Part shown: one piece after another, positions 21,040 to 32,543 of the stretch
Numbering within the stretch: position 1 is the first letter of the stretch
How the letters are laid out: each line of letters starts with the position of its first letter
Source: Kalmanozyma brasiliensis GHG001
Taxonomy: Eukaryota > Basidiomycota > Ustilaginomycetes > Ustilaginales
Assembly (NCBI RefSeq): GCF_000497045.1
Contig: NW_015961955.1
Span: forward strand, 248,001-312,000
Direction: 5' to 3'
DNA length: 64,000 nucleotides
Notes under the pieces: generated by a model
Seen by the model: the letters and a program-made list of their open reading frames with translations, nothing else
Told to the model about the DNA's origin: nothing
Database searches by the model: none
Position numbers and translations under genes: made by a program

Positions 21040-21592
21040 GGTGCTGTTGCGAGAGATGTGTTGCTAGACGATGTATGGGGTAAGGGAAGCACCCTCGAGA
21101 GGATCAAGAGAGGCCAACAAGGGTGCTCTCTCCGATATCCGAAGCTGGGTCCAAGGTGATCGCTTTGCTGGATCGGGCACGGCGCAGGAAAAGCAGATCG
21201 GTTGGTTGCTTGGAACGCGGTTTTGTGTGCGTGTGTTGGAGCGTGGGATCTTCTCAGAGGCACAAGAGAGCGCCTTTTTCGCTGAAAAGCAAGGGCTGAG
21301 CACTGACCTTCGCGACTCTCTCTCAGAGACTGTTTTTTCGGATTGGAATTCATCCTGTCACACTCATCACCATCATCAACAACCTTTCGCTTCTCATTCA
21401 TACCTTCTACTTTCGCATCTTCTTCGCTTCGAGCGAACGGCTCCCCATTCTCGGTAACAGCAGCACGACAGCCGCCAGCAGAGGTGCATAGTCACCGTGT
21501 CGCGCCGCCTCGACGGAGCACCCACCTCAACTTCGCATCGACGCCCTTTGTGATCCAAACCGCTCAGGCTTAGGTGCTTCGTAGCGTTCAAT
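21040..21592. promoter_or_regulatory. Divergent SNU23-NUP98/96 promoter
   Basis: 553 bp between start codons. No gene or distinctive element was seen beyond pyrimidine-rich leader sequence on the nucleoporin side (about 21350-21450). Confidence 0.4.
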
Positions 21593-24500
21593 ATGTTTGG
21601 CTCTAGTGGCTTCGGCGGCTTCGGCCAGCAAAACAACCAACAGCAGCAGCAGCAACCTCAGCAGCAGACTGGCGGTCTCTTTGGCCAGCAGCAGCAGCCC
21701 AACACACCTGCGCAGACTGGCTTTGGCGCCTCGACTGGTAAGTTTCGACGCGCTACGAACCAGAGCTGATCACAAAGCGATATCCGTACTCATCACTGGA
21801 GCTCTTGATCTAATCTTCTTGCTTTCCACTCTCCAGGCTTCGGATCAACAGGTGCCTTTGGCGCAGCGCAACCAGCAGCACAGACCGGCGGCGGTCTCTT
21901 CGGCCAACAACCATCGCAAACACAGACACCTTCCTTCGGCGGCTTTGGCGCTTCCACCAACAATGCATCCACCACCGGCGCCTTCGGGGCGCGCCCCGCT
22001 GGTACCACTGGCTTCGGCGGCTTCGGTGCATCTGCCGCCAACACAGGCACTGGCGCTTTCACTTTTGGATCCACTCCCAACCAGCAACAACAACAGCAGC
22101 CAGCAGCAGGCGGCTTTGGCTCTTCCACCTTTGGTGCATCCGCCCCAGCGACCGGTGGTCTCTTCGGTCAGCAGCCACAGCAGCAACCCGCCGCTGGTGG
22201 ATTTGGTGCAACGGCCGGTGCCTTTGGTCAGCCGGCTGCCGGCGCTGCTCCCAGTCAGATCACCCAGGGCACTGCGACCGTGCCTTATGACCCGCTTCGT
22301 GAAGACTTGACTCCAACCGAACACATCAAGGACCGCAAGAACTGGGATGTCCAGCAGGCCATCACCGTTATGCCCGCCTACAGCCAACACAGCGTCGAGG
22401 AGCTTCGTCTCATGGACTACCAGCAAGGCCGATCCAAAGGCAACACTGGGCCAGGCGCCACGGGGGCTCCTTCAACTGGCTTTGGCTTCGGCAGCAACAC
22501 GAACACCACCACCGGCGCTTTCGGTCAGCCTCAGCAGGCCTCGACTGGCTTCGGTGCGACCCCATCGACAAACACTACGGGTGGTCTCTTTGGCCAGCCA
22601 CAGCAGCAGCAGACTGGTGGTCTCTTCGGACAACAAAACAACCAGCAGCAATCAGGCGGTCTCTTTGGAGCCAAGCCTGCCACGACGGGCTTTGGTGCCT
22701 CGACGACGGGCGGAGGTCTCTTCGGTCAGCAGCAGAACCAGCCTCAGACGGGCGGCCTCTTCGGTCAACAGCAAAATCAGCAGCAGCAGCCTGCTTCCTC
22801 GTTTTCCTTCGGCGCACAGCCGCAACAGCCCGCCGCAAGCACCGGCTTCACATTCGGTGCCAACAACAACCAGCAGCAGCAGCAAAACAAGCCTGCGTTT
22901 GGATTCGGCGCGTCCACCACACAGCCCGGCCAGACCGCCACCACTGGCTTTGGCTTTGGTGCCAACAACAACCAGCAGCAGCAGGGTCAGACGGGCACGG
23001 GCTTCGGTGCCGGCGCTACCGGCACCACGGGCGGGTTCTCGTTCGGAGCCAAACCTGCCACCGGCGGTCTCTTTGGTAGCACCACCACGCAGCCGGGTCA
23101 GGCAGCCGGCGCCACCAGCACCTTTGGCGGCTTCGGTGCCGCTGCCAACACAGCTACGCAGAACAAGCCCGCCTTTGGATTTGGCGCAGGTGGAGGATTC
23201 GGCGCTACTTCCGGCGCGACGACGGGCACGACGGCCGCCCCTGCTGCCACTGGCGGTCTCTTTGGCGGTGCTAGCACCACGCAACCCAGCGGAGGCCTCT
23301 TTGGCAACACCAACACCGCCGCAGGAGGTGCTACAGGCACGACAGGAGGCTTCAGCTTCGGTGCCAACAACAACACCCAGCAGCAGACTGGCACCACGGG
23401 TGGCTTTGGAGGCGGACTCTTCGGAGCCAAGCCCGCGGGTCAGACTGGCACGCAGCCGGCCTCTGGCGGGCTGTTCGGCAACACAGGCGCCCAGACGGGC
23501 CAAGCGGCCGGCACTGGTTTCGGTGCGGGCGCAACTACTGGCGGTGGGCTCTTTGGCAACACGGCCAACAAGCCTGCCACGGGCGGCTTCTCGTTCGGCA
23601 CGGGTGGCGGCTCCTCTCTGTTTGGCGGCAACAACCAGCAGAACAACCAGCAGCAAGGTGCCGGTGGTCTGGGCGGTGGCTTCGGTCAGACGCAGAACAA
23701 CACGACCGGAGGTCTTTTTGGACAGTCGAACCAGACTTCGACCGGCACGACCGGCGGAGGTCTCTTTGGTGGCGCTAGCAACACGGGAGGTTCATCGCTC
23801 TTTGGCAACACCGGCACTTCCACGACGGGCGGTGGCCTCTTCGGCAGCTCGACGCAGAACACGACGGGTGGCGGTCTCTTCGGCGGACTTGGCGGTGCAC
23901 AGAACCAGCAGGCCTCGGGTGGTCTCTTTGGCCAGTCTCAGCAGAACCAACAGCAGCCTGGTTTGCTTCAGAATCAGCAGCAACAACCCACCATGCAGGC
24001 GTCGCTCGACTTGAACCCCTACGGCACCGACAGTCTTTTCGCATCGAACCCGATCAATGGCGCGGCTGGCGGTTCGGCCGCCAACGGTGCTTCTCTGCCC
24101 TTCAACGTGGCGTCCAAGAACAAGCCGCCTCTCACCACGCCTTTCCGCTCCAGTCCGCGCGGCGCCAACAAGATCAACCGCCTGCGTGGCTCGACGCCTG
24201 GTGCTTCGGGTCTCGGCAACTCCAGCTTTGTCCGTGAAGGCACGCCCGGATCGTTCCGAGAGGGCACCCCTGGCGCTCACGCTCGTTTCGGCACGCCTGG
24301 TCGCGGCGGCTCGCCAGCTCTCTTCAAGGGCTTGAGCGACGAGTACAGCCAGCCGCTGTCTTCGCAGGCGTTCGTCTCACGACCCTCGGCAAAGCGTCTG
24401 GTGCTCGACGATGCCGGAGAGAACAGCTTCTCGGCTTCGCGCATCGGTCGCAGCGGCAGCGTTCCTCAATTCGAATCTGGAAGTAGCCCAGCTGTGGGCT

Positions 24501-27500
24501 CGCTCGCTGGATCCGCTTTCCGCAGCGGGACCGTTCAGCCTGGCTCGGCATCGCGTGTCACCTTCAGCCCTGCTCTGGAGCAGCGTGCTGAGTCGGTGCG
24601 ACCCGGCGGAGGCGATCTGTCGTTCGCCTCGTCGCTGCCTTCGCGTCGCGGTAACTTCCTTGGCGACGCTTCGACTACCGTGGTTCAAGACACGCCGCTC
24701 AAGACGGTCTCGGCCGCTGCTGCCAAGGCTGGCGCGCCGCGTCAGGGTCGCGACCTCGAGTCATCGTTCGCTTCAGCACCCAGCTCCAGTCCGAGTGCTG
24801 CCACCAACGGGTCCACTGCCTCCACTGGCAAGGTCGGCGAGTACTACACTGAGCCTTCGCTCGCCGCTCTGCGCACTGCTAACTACAATGAGCTCGCTGC
24901 TGTGCACAACTTCATCGTGGGACGCAAGGGGGTCGGCCAGATCGAGTTCCTCGACCCGGTCGACCTCACCTCGATTGGCGACCTCAACGACATTGTCGGC
25001 GGTATTGTGCAGATTCGACTCAAGGAGGTGGTCGTCTACCCCGAGGAAGACGACTACGACCCGCGCAACCCCAAGGACGGCGCCAAGCGAAACTTTGTCC
25101 CCGGCCTCAAGGCCAAGCAGGGCACCGGACTCAACGTGCCTGCACGCGTCAGCCTCGAGGCGTGCTGGCCTACCGACCGCGCCACTCGCGAGCCTATCAA
25201 GGATGCCGAGCATCCTCGTGTCAAGCAGATGATCAACAAGCTCAAGAACAAGCCCGAGACCGAGTTCGTCGACTTCGAGCCCGAGTCTGGCACTTGGAGT
25301 TTCAAGGTCAAGCACTTCAGTCGTTACGGTCTGGACGACTCGGATGAGGACGAGGAGGCTGCTGGCGCCGGTGTCAAGCAAGCTGCTTCTGCCACCAAGG
25401 CTAACGCTGTCGCCAACGCAAAGCGACCTGCCAGCAAGCGTCTTGCACCTATGAATGCCAGCGAGGATGACATGTCGGACGAAGATATTTCTGTTGTTGG
25501 TGGCACCTTTCACAGCGATGACGAAGACGACGACGATGATGACGCGCCGCCGCCACTGCGGACGCTCGACGACGGGGACATGGATACCGATGACGAGGCA
25601 AGCCAGGCGGCTGCTGCCGCGGTCGCTGCCGCCAAGCGTCGTCAGCAGCGCCAGTGGACGCCCTCGTCCAGCGTCACGGGTCGTGAACGCGGTGGCAGCA
25701 CAACACCTTCGCGAGCCATGTCGAACATCGGCAACACCGCCGAGGCGAGACGCGTGCAGGTGATGCAGGCGAGTTTTTTTGGACAAGACGACAGTAAACT
25801 AGCTTCCGCTGCTGTCGTTCCTGCCAAACCAATGGGAGCCGGCCTGAGCACTAAGAAGACGCTCCACCTCAGGCCATCCGCCGCTGTATCGTTGGAACCA
25901 CGCAAGCCAGTCTCGCCGTTGCCAACATCAGCAGCTGCCGCTGCACCGGCACTCGGACAAAAGGACCGAATGGACGAAACTGCGCCAGTCGAACCTCGAA
26001 AGGCAGCTGTGCAAGAGGTCCAGCAACCGGCAAAGAAGCTGCGCAAGCTCGATGTCGCCAAGTCGGACGCGGTGAGTGCGGACGGCGAGATCCTCGATGC
26101 TGGCCTGTCGCTCGGACGCAGCTTCCGAGTCGGATGGGGTCGTGACGGCACCTTGGTGCACAACGGCAGAATCGTCCACCTCGGTCGAGACGAGGCGAGC
26201 TCTACTGCCAAGACGGAAGCTGAAGCTGCGGCATCAGCAAGCACCTCGACGCTCGTCCTCGAAAAGGTCAAGCTCTTCAAGGACGCCGACACGTCGAAGC
26301 AGGAAGCAGAGCGCGCTCAGAAGTTGCTCAGCGTCCAGCTCGAAAACACCAATGTCGAGCTCGACGACGACGGCGTGCCCACAGCCTACACCGACTTTGG
26401 CACGCGCTTCCGACACTTTGCGTCGTCGTTCGAGCACAAGGATCGCAGCTTCGAGGCGAGTCTGTGGCGACTGGGCGTAGCGCTGTTTGACGAGATCGAG
26501 CTGCACATCCCCGAAGGTGCGGCTGCCGCAACGGCGGACCGCATCCGCAACATGCGAAGGAAAGCAGCGTTGTCGGACTGGCTTCGTCACACGGTGGCTG
26601 GCACGGTCGAGACCGAGGCGCGATCGCACATCGCTGCTTCACGACGCGCTGCGTTGCTGTTCAGCTATCTCAGCGGTGATCAGGTTGAGCGTGCCGTCAA
26701 TGCCGCTCTCGATGCTGGCGATTTGCGACTCGCGACGTTGATCGCACAGGCCGGCGGCGACGAAGAAGTTCGTGCCGACATCAGCGAGCAGCTGCTCACC
26801 TGGCGGAAGGAGGGTGTCGACGCGCACATCACACGCGACCACCGCAGAGTGTACGAGCTGCTTTCGGGCAACGTGCTCGTCTCGAAGGGCACCGATCCGC
26901 GAACGACCAAAGATCCGATCGACCAGGTGAGCGATCTGCCCATCTGCGAGGGTCTCGATTGGAAGCGTGCATTCGGCCTCTTCCTCTGGTACGAGTCTCC
27001 GTACGAAGCATCGTTGGAACACTCGTTCGAGCGCTACGAGGCGCAGATTTCAGCCACTGGGTCCAACAGCGCGAGCATCGCCCCTCCTCTCCCTTGGTAC
27101 CGCGAGAGCTCGAGCCTGGGCGCAACACGCCTGCGTCAACTGCTGCAGAAGCCAGGTGGCTACGATCGCGATGCGCTGTTCGAGCTGCTCAAGCTGTACG
27201 TCGACCCGACGTACGGTCTCGAGCCTGCACTCAACGCGTGTGCGTTCGGCCCGTCGAACGTCGATGCTCGCCTGCCTTGGCATCTGTACAATCTGCTCTC
27301 TCGCGTGCTGCAGCGACGTGATTTTGGCGATCGCATCGAGCTCGGTCTGAGCGAAGACGACGACGATGGGATGCACGATGCCGATCTCGACGGTCCGAGC
27401 GCAGCCAGGTCAAGAAAAGTGCAAGGCAACTCGGCAAGAGCAGACACGCTCGCCTCGTCCTACGCCACCCAACTCGAACTGCTCGGTCAGTGGCGCTGGT

Positions 27501-28300
27501 CCGCCTTTGTTCTGCTCCATCTCGAGCTCTCCTCCAGCCGGGAGACAGCGATCAAGTCCCTCCTCTCGCGGCACGTCACTTCGCTCGACCTCGAACGCGA
27601 CTTCCTATGCGATCGCCTGCTGATTCCGGAATCCTGGCTGTTCGAGGCGAAATCCTACGCCGCGCGCGCACGGGACGACCGATACGGCGAATACCAGCTT
27701 CTGCTGCAAGCGCATGCCTGGGTGGCAGCACACAACGTGGCGGTGCACCATCTGGCGCCGGAAGCGATCATCCGAGGGGACCACGAGTTGGTCTCCGTTC
27801 TGTTCTCGCCGTTCTACCTCCAAGTCGGGGATCCGGCGGATGAGATCCCGGGTTGGGCCGAGGGGGGTGCGGTGTACATCGACTATGTTGCTGCGTCGCG
27901 CGAGGTGCCGGGGTTGAAGGCGATGCTTTCTGATCCCGAAACGCGGGGGTTGGCGATGGAAAAAGCGGAGTGGTATGCGGCGCGATTGCCGAGTCTCACA
28001 GCCGGGGTGAATGGTTTGTTGGCCATCCCGGGTGGTGGGCCGTTGAATGCGGCGCAGCGAACACTTATGGTGGCGCGAACGGAGATGGTCGCGGGCATCA
28101 CGAATTTGGCGCGCATATTGATCGTCTTGGCGTCGACGGCGGAGGCGGCCGAGAGGGGGAGGCTGGAAGGTATGGCTGCGAGACTGCTGGCCAGCAACGC
28201 GGTGAGTGGCAAAGAGGGCGAGTGGGATGCGGCTGCGCTGGAGGTGGGTGCTGTGCAGGCGAGCGCCGAGGACTACTTGGCGTCGCTTGTTGGCGTTTGA
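21593..28300 (+). CDS. Nup98-Nup96 precursor nucleoporin (autoproteolytic, FG-repeat)
   Basis: Two exons: 21593-21737 and 21837-28300, joined across a 99-nt intron (GTAAGT donor, CTAAT branch-like site, CAG acceptor), phase 1; the protein is 2202 residues. The N-terminal half is Gly/Phe/Gln-rich with 19 GLFG motifs by my count plus many FG pairs, interrupted near residues 192-245 by a GLEBS-like segment (ending SVEELRLMDYQQG) that binds Gle2/Rae1. The autoproteolytic domain follows (YYTEPSLAAL, later KVKHFSRYG). Cleavage between Phe1209 and Ser1210 would yield a Nup98-like fragment of 1209 residues and a Nup96-like fragment of 993. The latter starts acidic and contains SFRVGWGRDGTLVHNG, the Nup96 family signature, and an alpha-solenoid. 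It acts at the nuclear pore in mRNA export and the Y-complex. Homologue of yeast NUP145 and fission yeast nup189. Confidence 0.95.
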
Positions 28301-28707
28301 GAGACAGGTGAGAGAATGGGTCGAGTTAGATATTCAATATGAATCTGGTTTACATGCTGAGGAGGTGTGAGTGGCGCAGCGTGTGCGATGCGATGGCAGG
28401 GTGAGGTGAGGTCAATTGAGGCGAGGTGAGGTGAGGTGAGGTCGAGATCGGGACGAAGAGGCGTGGGGGAAGCTTCGTCTGTGCGCAAGTGTTGTTTTCC
28501 TTCCAACAAGGGTTCAAGCGCTTTTTTGACATTTCTTGTGCACAAACCAACACCATCTCGCCGAGATCATCATCGTTGGTCGACGGCTCATCCTCTGCAC
28601 GGCAAACCCAAAAGCGCTCGGTCTGGACGGCTCCTCCCTGAATCTTGCACCTATACGAACAAGATCACCCAGCACGAACAACCTTACCCACAACCCTGGA
28701 GATCAAG
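28301..28707. other. Intergenic region with pentanucleotide tandem repeat
   Basis: 407 bp between the nucleoporin stop and the next start. A GGTGA-type pentamer array (about 28401-28442, partly interrupted) lies here; the rest looks like 3' flank and then promoter/leader for the 170-residue gene. Confidence 0.5.
28401..28442. repeat. (GGTGA)n microsatellite
   Basis: Repeated GTGAG/GGTGA pentamers with one interruption (TCAATTGAGGC) in the middle. Noncoding. Confidence 0.8.
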
Positions 28708-29344
28708 ATGTCGACAGCGGTGCATCCAGTGCTTCGTCTCATCAACCGGTGCGATACGCTGGCGCAAACCTTCGACACGCATTTCTCTGCCTCCTGTACG
28801 CTCCTTTCCAACCTAGCAGCCGGTACACCAGCCGCTGGCTCACCCACCACGATGGACGACACGCTCATGTCGCTCCGTTCGACACTAGCCTCGTGCGAGG
28901 AGGTGGTGGGTCAAATGCTGGCATGCATCTACGAAGACATCCCGCATCTGCTCGACCAGTTGGATCGCGAAGGGGCCGGTCAGGGCGGTCCCGGCGTTGT
29001 TGGGAATTGGAACCCCCGCTTGGCACTCGACGGCATCTCCCAGCTCTTCTACGTAAGTTCCCCCATTCTCCCCCCCCGCTTTTGGCTTGTGGATCTCACA
29101 CGCTGATCCCCACCCCTCCCTCCGATCTGACCCCACACATCCTCGCATCCGCAACTCGATACCACACGGACAACAGTCATACCAAGACCTCCTCACAGAA
29201 AAACGAGAGCTACTGGCAGATTTCACATGCGAAGAGATCGGACCGAAGGAGTTCGTAGACGGCTGGACGAGTGTTGGCGGAGATCTAAAAGAGCAGAGGA
29301 AACAACAGGTGGATGACTTGGCGGATCTGCTCGCTGCTTTCTGA
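28708..29344 (+). CDS. Unrecognised 170-residue helical protein, two exons
   Basis: Exon 1 is 28708-29052 and exon 2 is 29177-29344, joined across a 124-nt intron (GTAAGT donor, CTGAC at about 29127, acceptor ACAG). The junction is phase 0, ...Leu-Phe-Tyr/Ser-Tyr-Gln..., and both flanks keep helical, hydrophilic character. I do not recognise the family. The predicted protein has no signal peptide, membrane segment or zinc motif. It shows heptad-like helices (residues about 1-35, 55-90, 115-170) and an acidic C-terminus (QQVDDLADLLAAF). Size and helicity would fit a subunit of a coiled-coil complex such as kinetochore, mediator or tethering factors, but nothing specific supports one. Without splicing, exon 1 reads on to a stop at 29106. 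Confidence 0.65.
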
Positions 29345-29775
29345 GCGCCTCGGAATGTTTGGTCGTGGAGGGTGGGCTCTTCGAGACTTGGTGCGCTGCT
29401 CAAAGGAAGGCTGGGGACAGGACGCAGGGTGAGGAGGCTTCTAGCGCACACGTCGAGCTGGGCGAGTGCTCTAGACACGGGTTCGGGGGGCGCCCAGGAG
29501 TGGTAATGGACGGCTGGTGCATCTCTGGTGGCAAGGATGCTGCTCAGCTACGTCGAGTCGGTTCGCCGTCAGTCCCACGGATCCCCTCGTCACGCTCTCA
29601 CGGACAGCAGGGATTGCGCTCCGCAACCATCAGGCTTCTTTGACCACGCTCTCACTCAGACAGCTACCAGTCCAAGATCCATAAAACTTCGCTCACTCGC
29701 CGCATCGACCAACGCAGACTTGTCGAACGAACATGCATTGAAAACCAACCTACACACACTTTTCGAACACGACCC
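29345..29775. other. Convergent intergenic region
   Basis: 431 bp between the stop codons of the 170-residue gene and RFA1. Shared 3' flank; no gene or repeat seen. Confidence 0.5.
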
Positions 29776-31665
29776 TCACATGTACGCCTTGATCGCCTCG
29801 ACCAACTCCATCCCCGCCTTGGCAAACTCCACGGGCGCGGCGCGGCTGATGGTGTACCTCACCCTCGCCTGGTCGTTGAACGTGTCCATCTTGGCCCGGC
29901 AGTTGAACACATACATCCGATTGGCCGCCTTGTGCAGTGCGGCGTTGAACTCGGACTCGCTCTCCTCGCGCAGCTTGTGCAGCTCGCCCGCCGACATACC
30001 GATGAGCTTGGTGGCATCATCATTGAACCCCGAGAGCCAGATCTGACCCGTAGCGTCCGAGACGTTGGTCTGGAGGATGTAGCGGTATTCGGGCGCCTCG
30101 TACGATCGATCGCACTTTTCGCACCGCCAGTTGTTTTCGTGGTCGAGGCTCACTTTTTTGCTGCAACCGTCCGAGGGGCAGGCGGTGTAGTAGAGGTTCT
30201 CCTGCTTGATGTAGACGACGGTGGCGCGGACGTTGAAGTAGTCGGGCTTTTCGGTCATGCCGAGGTTTTCGTCCTTGACCTGGGCGATGGAGCGGCGCTC
30301 GGCCATGTTGGCGCCCGCTCCGCCGGCGAGGGCACCTCCGGCTCCGGCGCCGTTGGTGAACGGCTGGAACTGGGCGTGCGCTCCGTCGTTGTCGTACCAG
30401 CCGCGCAGCACGTGCGACTCGGTGATGTCCGGGTTGAGAAGCATGGTCGAGCTGGAGAACATGCTGAGCGATCGTCCACCGAAATCGCCCACCTTGACCC
30501 CCTTGAAGGCGATCACGGGCTTCTCGTCGACGCCGGCGTTGTTGGGGAACGTCTCTGCGTTCTTGCCCCACAACGTGAGACGCACCGAGCGGTTGCCCTG
30601 GTCCACCAGCACCAGCTCGCGCTTCTGGACCGGTCGCTGCGACGCCTTGGACACAATCTCGCTGATCTCGCCGTAGCTGTCCAGGATGCCGATCACATCG
30701 CACGTCTGGTTGGGCTCGACACTCTCCAGCTCGTTGATGCGCACAAACTCGTACTTGACCTCGGGCACGTCTGTGGCGTCGGTGCACTCCTCGATCTCGG
30801 TCGAATTCTCGAAGGTGATCTCGTACTCGTTCTGCAGGTTGCTGAACTGCTTCTTGGCAATGTTGACGCGCGCCTTGGAGATGAGGTAGACGTGGTTATC
30901 CTGGAGCAGCGGGTAGAAGCGGTCGACCGTGTCGTTGAAGCCGGTCGCCTTGATCTCGCCACTGTCATCGAGCAAATTGACCGAGAAGAGCTTGCCCTCG
31001 CCACGCTGGTTGGACCAGTGGCGGATGTCGGACTTGGACGTGACGCGCGCCTTGATCGTCCAGCGGTTCTGGTAGGGCGAGAGGCCCTCGATAGGGTAGA
31101 TGGGCATGCCGGCGTGGACGCTGCTTCCACCGGGACGACCGGCACCTGCTCCTCCGCCGACCTTGCCAGCACCGGCAGCCGAGGTAGCAGGCGTGGTGCG
31201 ACCGGCAGAGTTGTTGCCCAGAGCGCTGTTGCCGAGCGTGTTGGCAGCAGTGCCTTCCTGCTTGACGCCGCCGGCCTCGGACTTGACAGCCTCGTCGACG
31301 TTGCTAGGGTTGCCGAGACGGTCGGCGGTGGGCTTGTGCACCACCTCGAGATCGAGAAGGATGAGGATGCGGCGGCTCTGCACCGTGTTGCTGGCGTACT
31401 GCGAGACGCGGACGAGGCAGTGCTTCTCGAGCTCGCCCGACTCGACCATGAAGCGCTTCTGCGAGGCGAGCATGGCCTGAGCATAGTGGACACCGTCGGA
31501 GAGGATGATGCGGTATCGGTCGCCGACATTGGATGCAGAAGTGGCGCTAGCCTGGATCTTCTTGATGCTGAGGATCTGGCAGACGGGGTTCTGCACCGAG
31601 CTGGCGGGGTCCGCAGTCTGGATCATCTGGGCGATGGCGCCCTGCGAGAGATCGTTGAGCGACAT
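29776..31665 (-). CDS. RFA1: Replication protein A large subunit (RPA70)
   Basis: 629 residues, single exon. It binds single-stranded DNA in replication, repair and recombination as the large subunit of the RPA heterotrimer. In order: N-terminal OB fold (residues about 1-105), a Gly/Ala-rich linker, DNA-binding OB folds A and B (from IEGLSPYQNRWTIKARV onward), and DBD-C with the four-cysteine zinc ribbon C496, C501, C515, C518 (C-x4-C-x13-C-x2-C, the same spacing as known RPA70 proteins). The C-terminal trimerisation helix region is present. The start is the only ATG in frame near the N-terminal motif. It converges with the 170-residue gene; upstream lies the long gene-free stretch. Confidence 0.96.
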   Translation of the reverse strand: MSLNDLSQGAIAQMIQTADPASSVQNPVCQILSIKKIQASATSASNVGDRYRIILSDGVHYAQAMLASQKRFMVESGELEKHCLVRVSQYASNTVQSRRILILLDLEVVHKPTADRLGNPSNVDEAVKSEAGGVKQEGTAANTLGNSALGNNSAGRTTPATSAAGAGKVGGGAGAGRPGGSSVHAGMPIYPIEGLSPYQNRWTIKARVTSKSDIRHWSNQRGEGKLFSVNLLDDSGEIKATGFNDTVDRFYPLLQDNHVYLISKARVNIAKKQFSNLQNEYEITFENSTEIEECTDATDVPEVKYEFVRINELESVEPNQTCDVIGILDSYGEISEIVSKASQRPVQKRELVLVDQGNRSVRLTLWGKNAETFPNNAGVDEKPVIAFKGVKVGDFGGRSLSMFSSSTMLLNPDITESHVLRGWYDNDGAHAQFQPFTNGAGAGGALAGGAGANMAERRSIAQVKDENLGMTEKPDYFNVRATVVYIKQENLYYTACPSDGCSKKVSLDHENNWRCEKCDRSYEAPEYRYILQTNVSDATGQIWLSGFNDDATKLIGMSAGELHKLREESESEFNAALHKAANRMYVFNCRAKMDTFNDQARVRYTISRAAPVEFAKAGMELVEAIKAYM

Positions 31666-32067
31666 TATGGATGCCTTGCGATGCTACGAAGCAGTGGAGG
31701 TCGTCGAGGGATGAGGTTGCGGGGTGTCAAGGGCTGCGGGCCAGGTCGGAGAGTGCGGTTCGACGTAGACTGTTTGTGATCGCTCCGTCGGTGCTCCTCG
31801 AAGGTAAGACGATGCGGAGATGCGAGCCTCTTGCTGCTGCGCTGCGATCACCAAAGAGCGTTGGCGAGGTTGGAGATGCGGAACGACCCGAGGATGGCGA
31901 TGGTGTTGGTGATGAAGTGTTGAGAGCGCAGTAAAGCTCCACTTTGTTCTTCTCAAAAGCTGAGTCGCGAAGTGACACAGGCTCCGCTGCTGCGCATTTT
32001 TTGGATGCTTGAGTGCGGGTGGCGCAGTGAGATGAGAGCAAAGCACTTTGGCTCATTTACGCGCGCG

Positions 32068-32073
32068 ACGCGT
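32068..32073. promoter_or_regulatory. MluI cell-cycle box (ACGCGT) upstream of RFA1
   Basis: ACGCGT about 400 bp before the RFA1 ATG, with the overlapping near-copy ACGCGC nine bases before it (32059-32064). RPA genes are G1/S targets of MBF in yeasts. ACGCGT also occurs several times elsewhere in this window, so the evidence is modest. Confidence 0.3.
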
Positions 32074-32523
32074 TCGATGCTGCTCAGAGTTCAAAGTCGA
32101 GACCAACACTTGAACAATTTCACTCGGGCGAGAGATTGGTTGAAAAATCAATTGAAGGAATGCGGTAGCAGGCCTTAACATTGACCTATATATTTGGAAC
32201 GGATCGTCTATCTCGGCTCTTTCATCCGATCTGAACAGATCCATCAACGTTCCGTACCATCGCCTTGACGATGACGCTTGGTCTCTCGACTCGTCTCGGC
32301 TCCTGCGGAAGCAAGATCGATAAGGCCACTCAATGATCTTTCTGAAGGAGCCGCGACTCCATGGCAGGGGCTCTTCTTCAGGCGCGCCCGGTGCACTCCG
32401 GTCCGATGCAGGTCCACGTTGCCTCGTAAGCGCTCAGTGAGATGAGATGCATCACGATGCTTGGCGAGAGTAGAGCTTCCCGTTGCCTTTAGGCGAGGTC
32501 GACGCGATCATCAGAAGATTGCA

Positions 32524-32543
32524 CATACTGTAGATACAGTATG
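32524..32543. repeat. Perfect 9-bp inverted repeat with 2-base spacer
   Basis: CATACTGTA-GA-TACAGTATG. No flanking gene explains it. It might be a protein-binding palindrome or chance. Confidence 0.6.

Noticed and set aside
22347..24014. Long alternative frame in the nucleoporin FG region
   Set aside because: Ser/Arg/Pro-rich shadow of the repetitive GLFG coding sequence in another frame.
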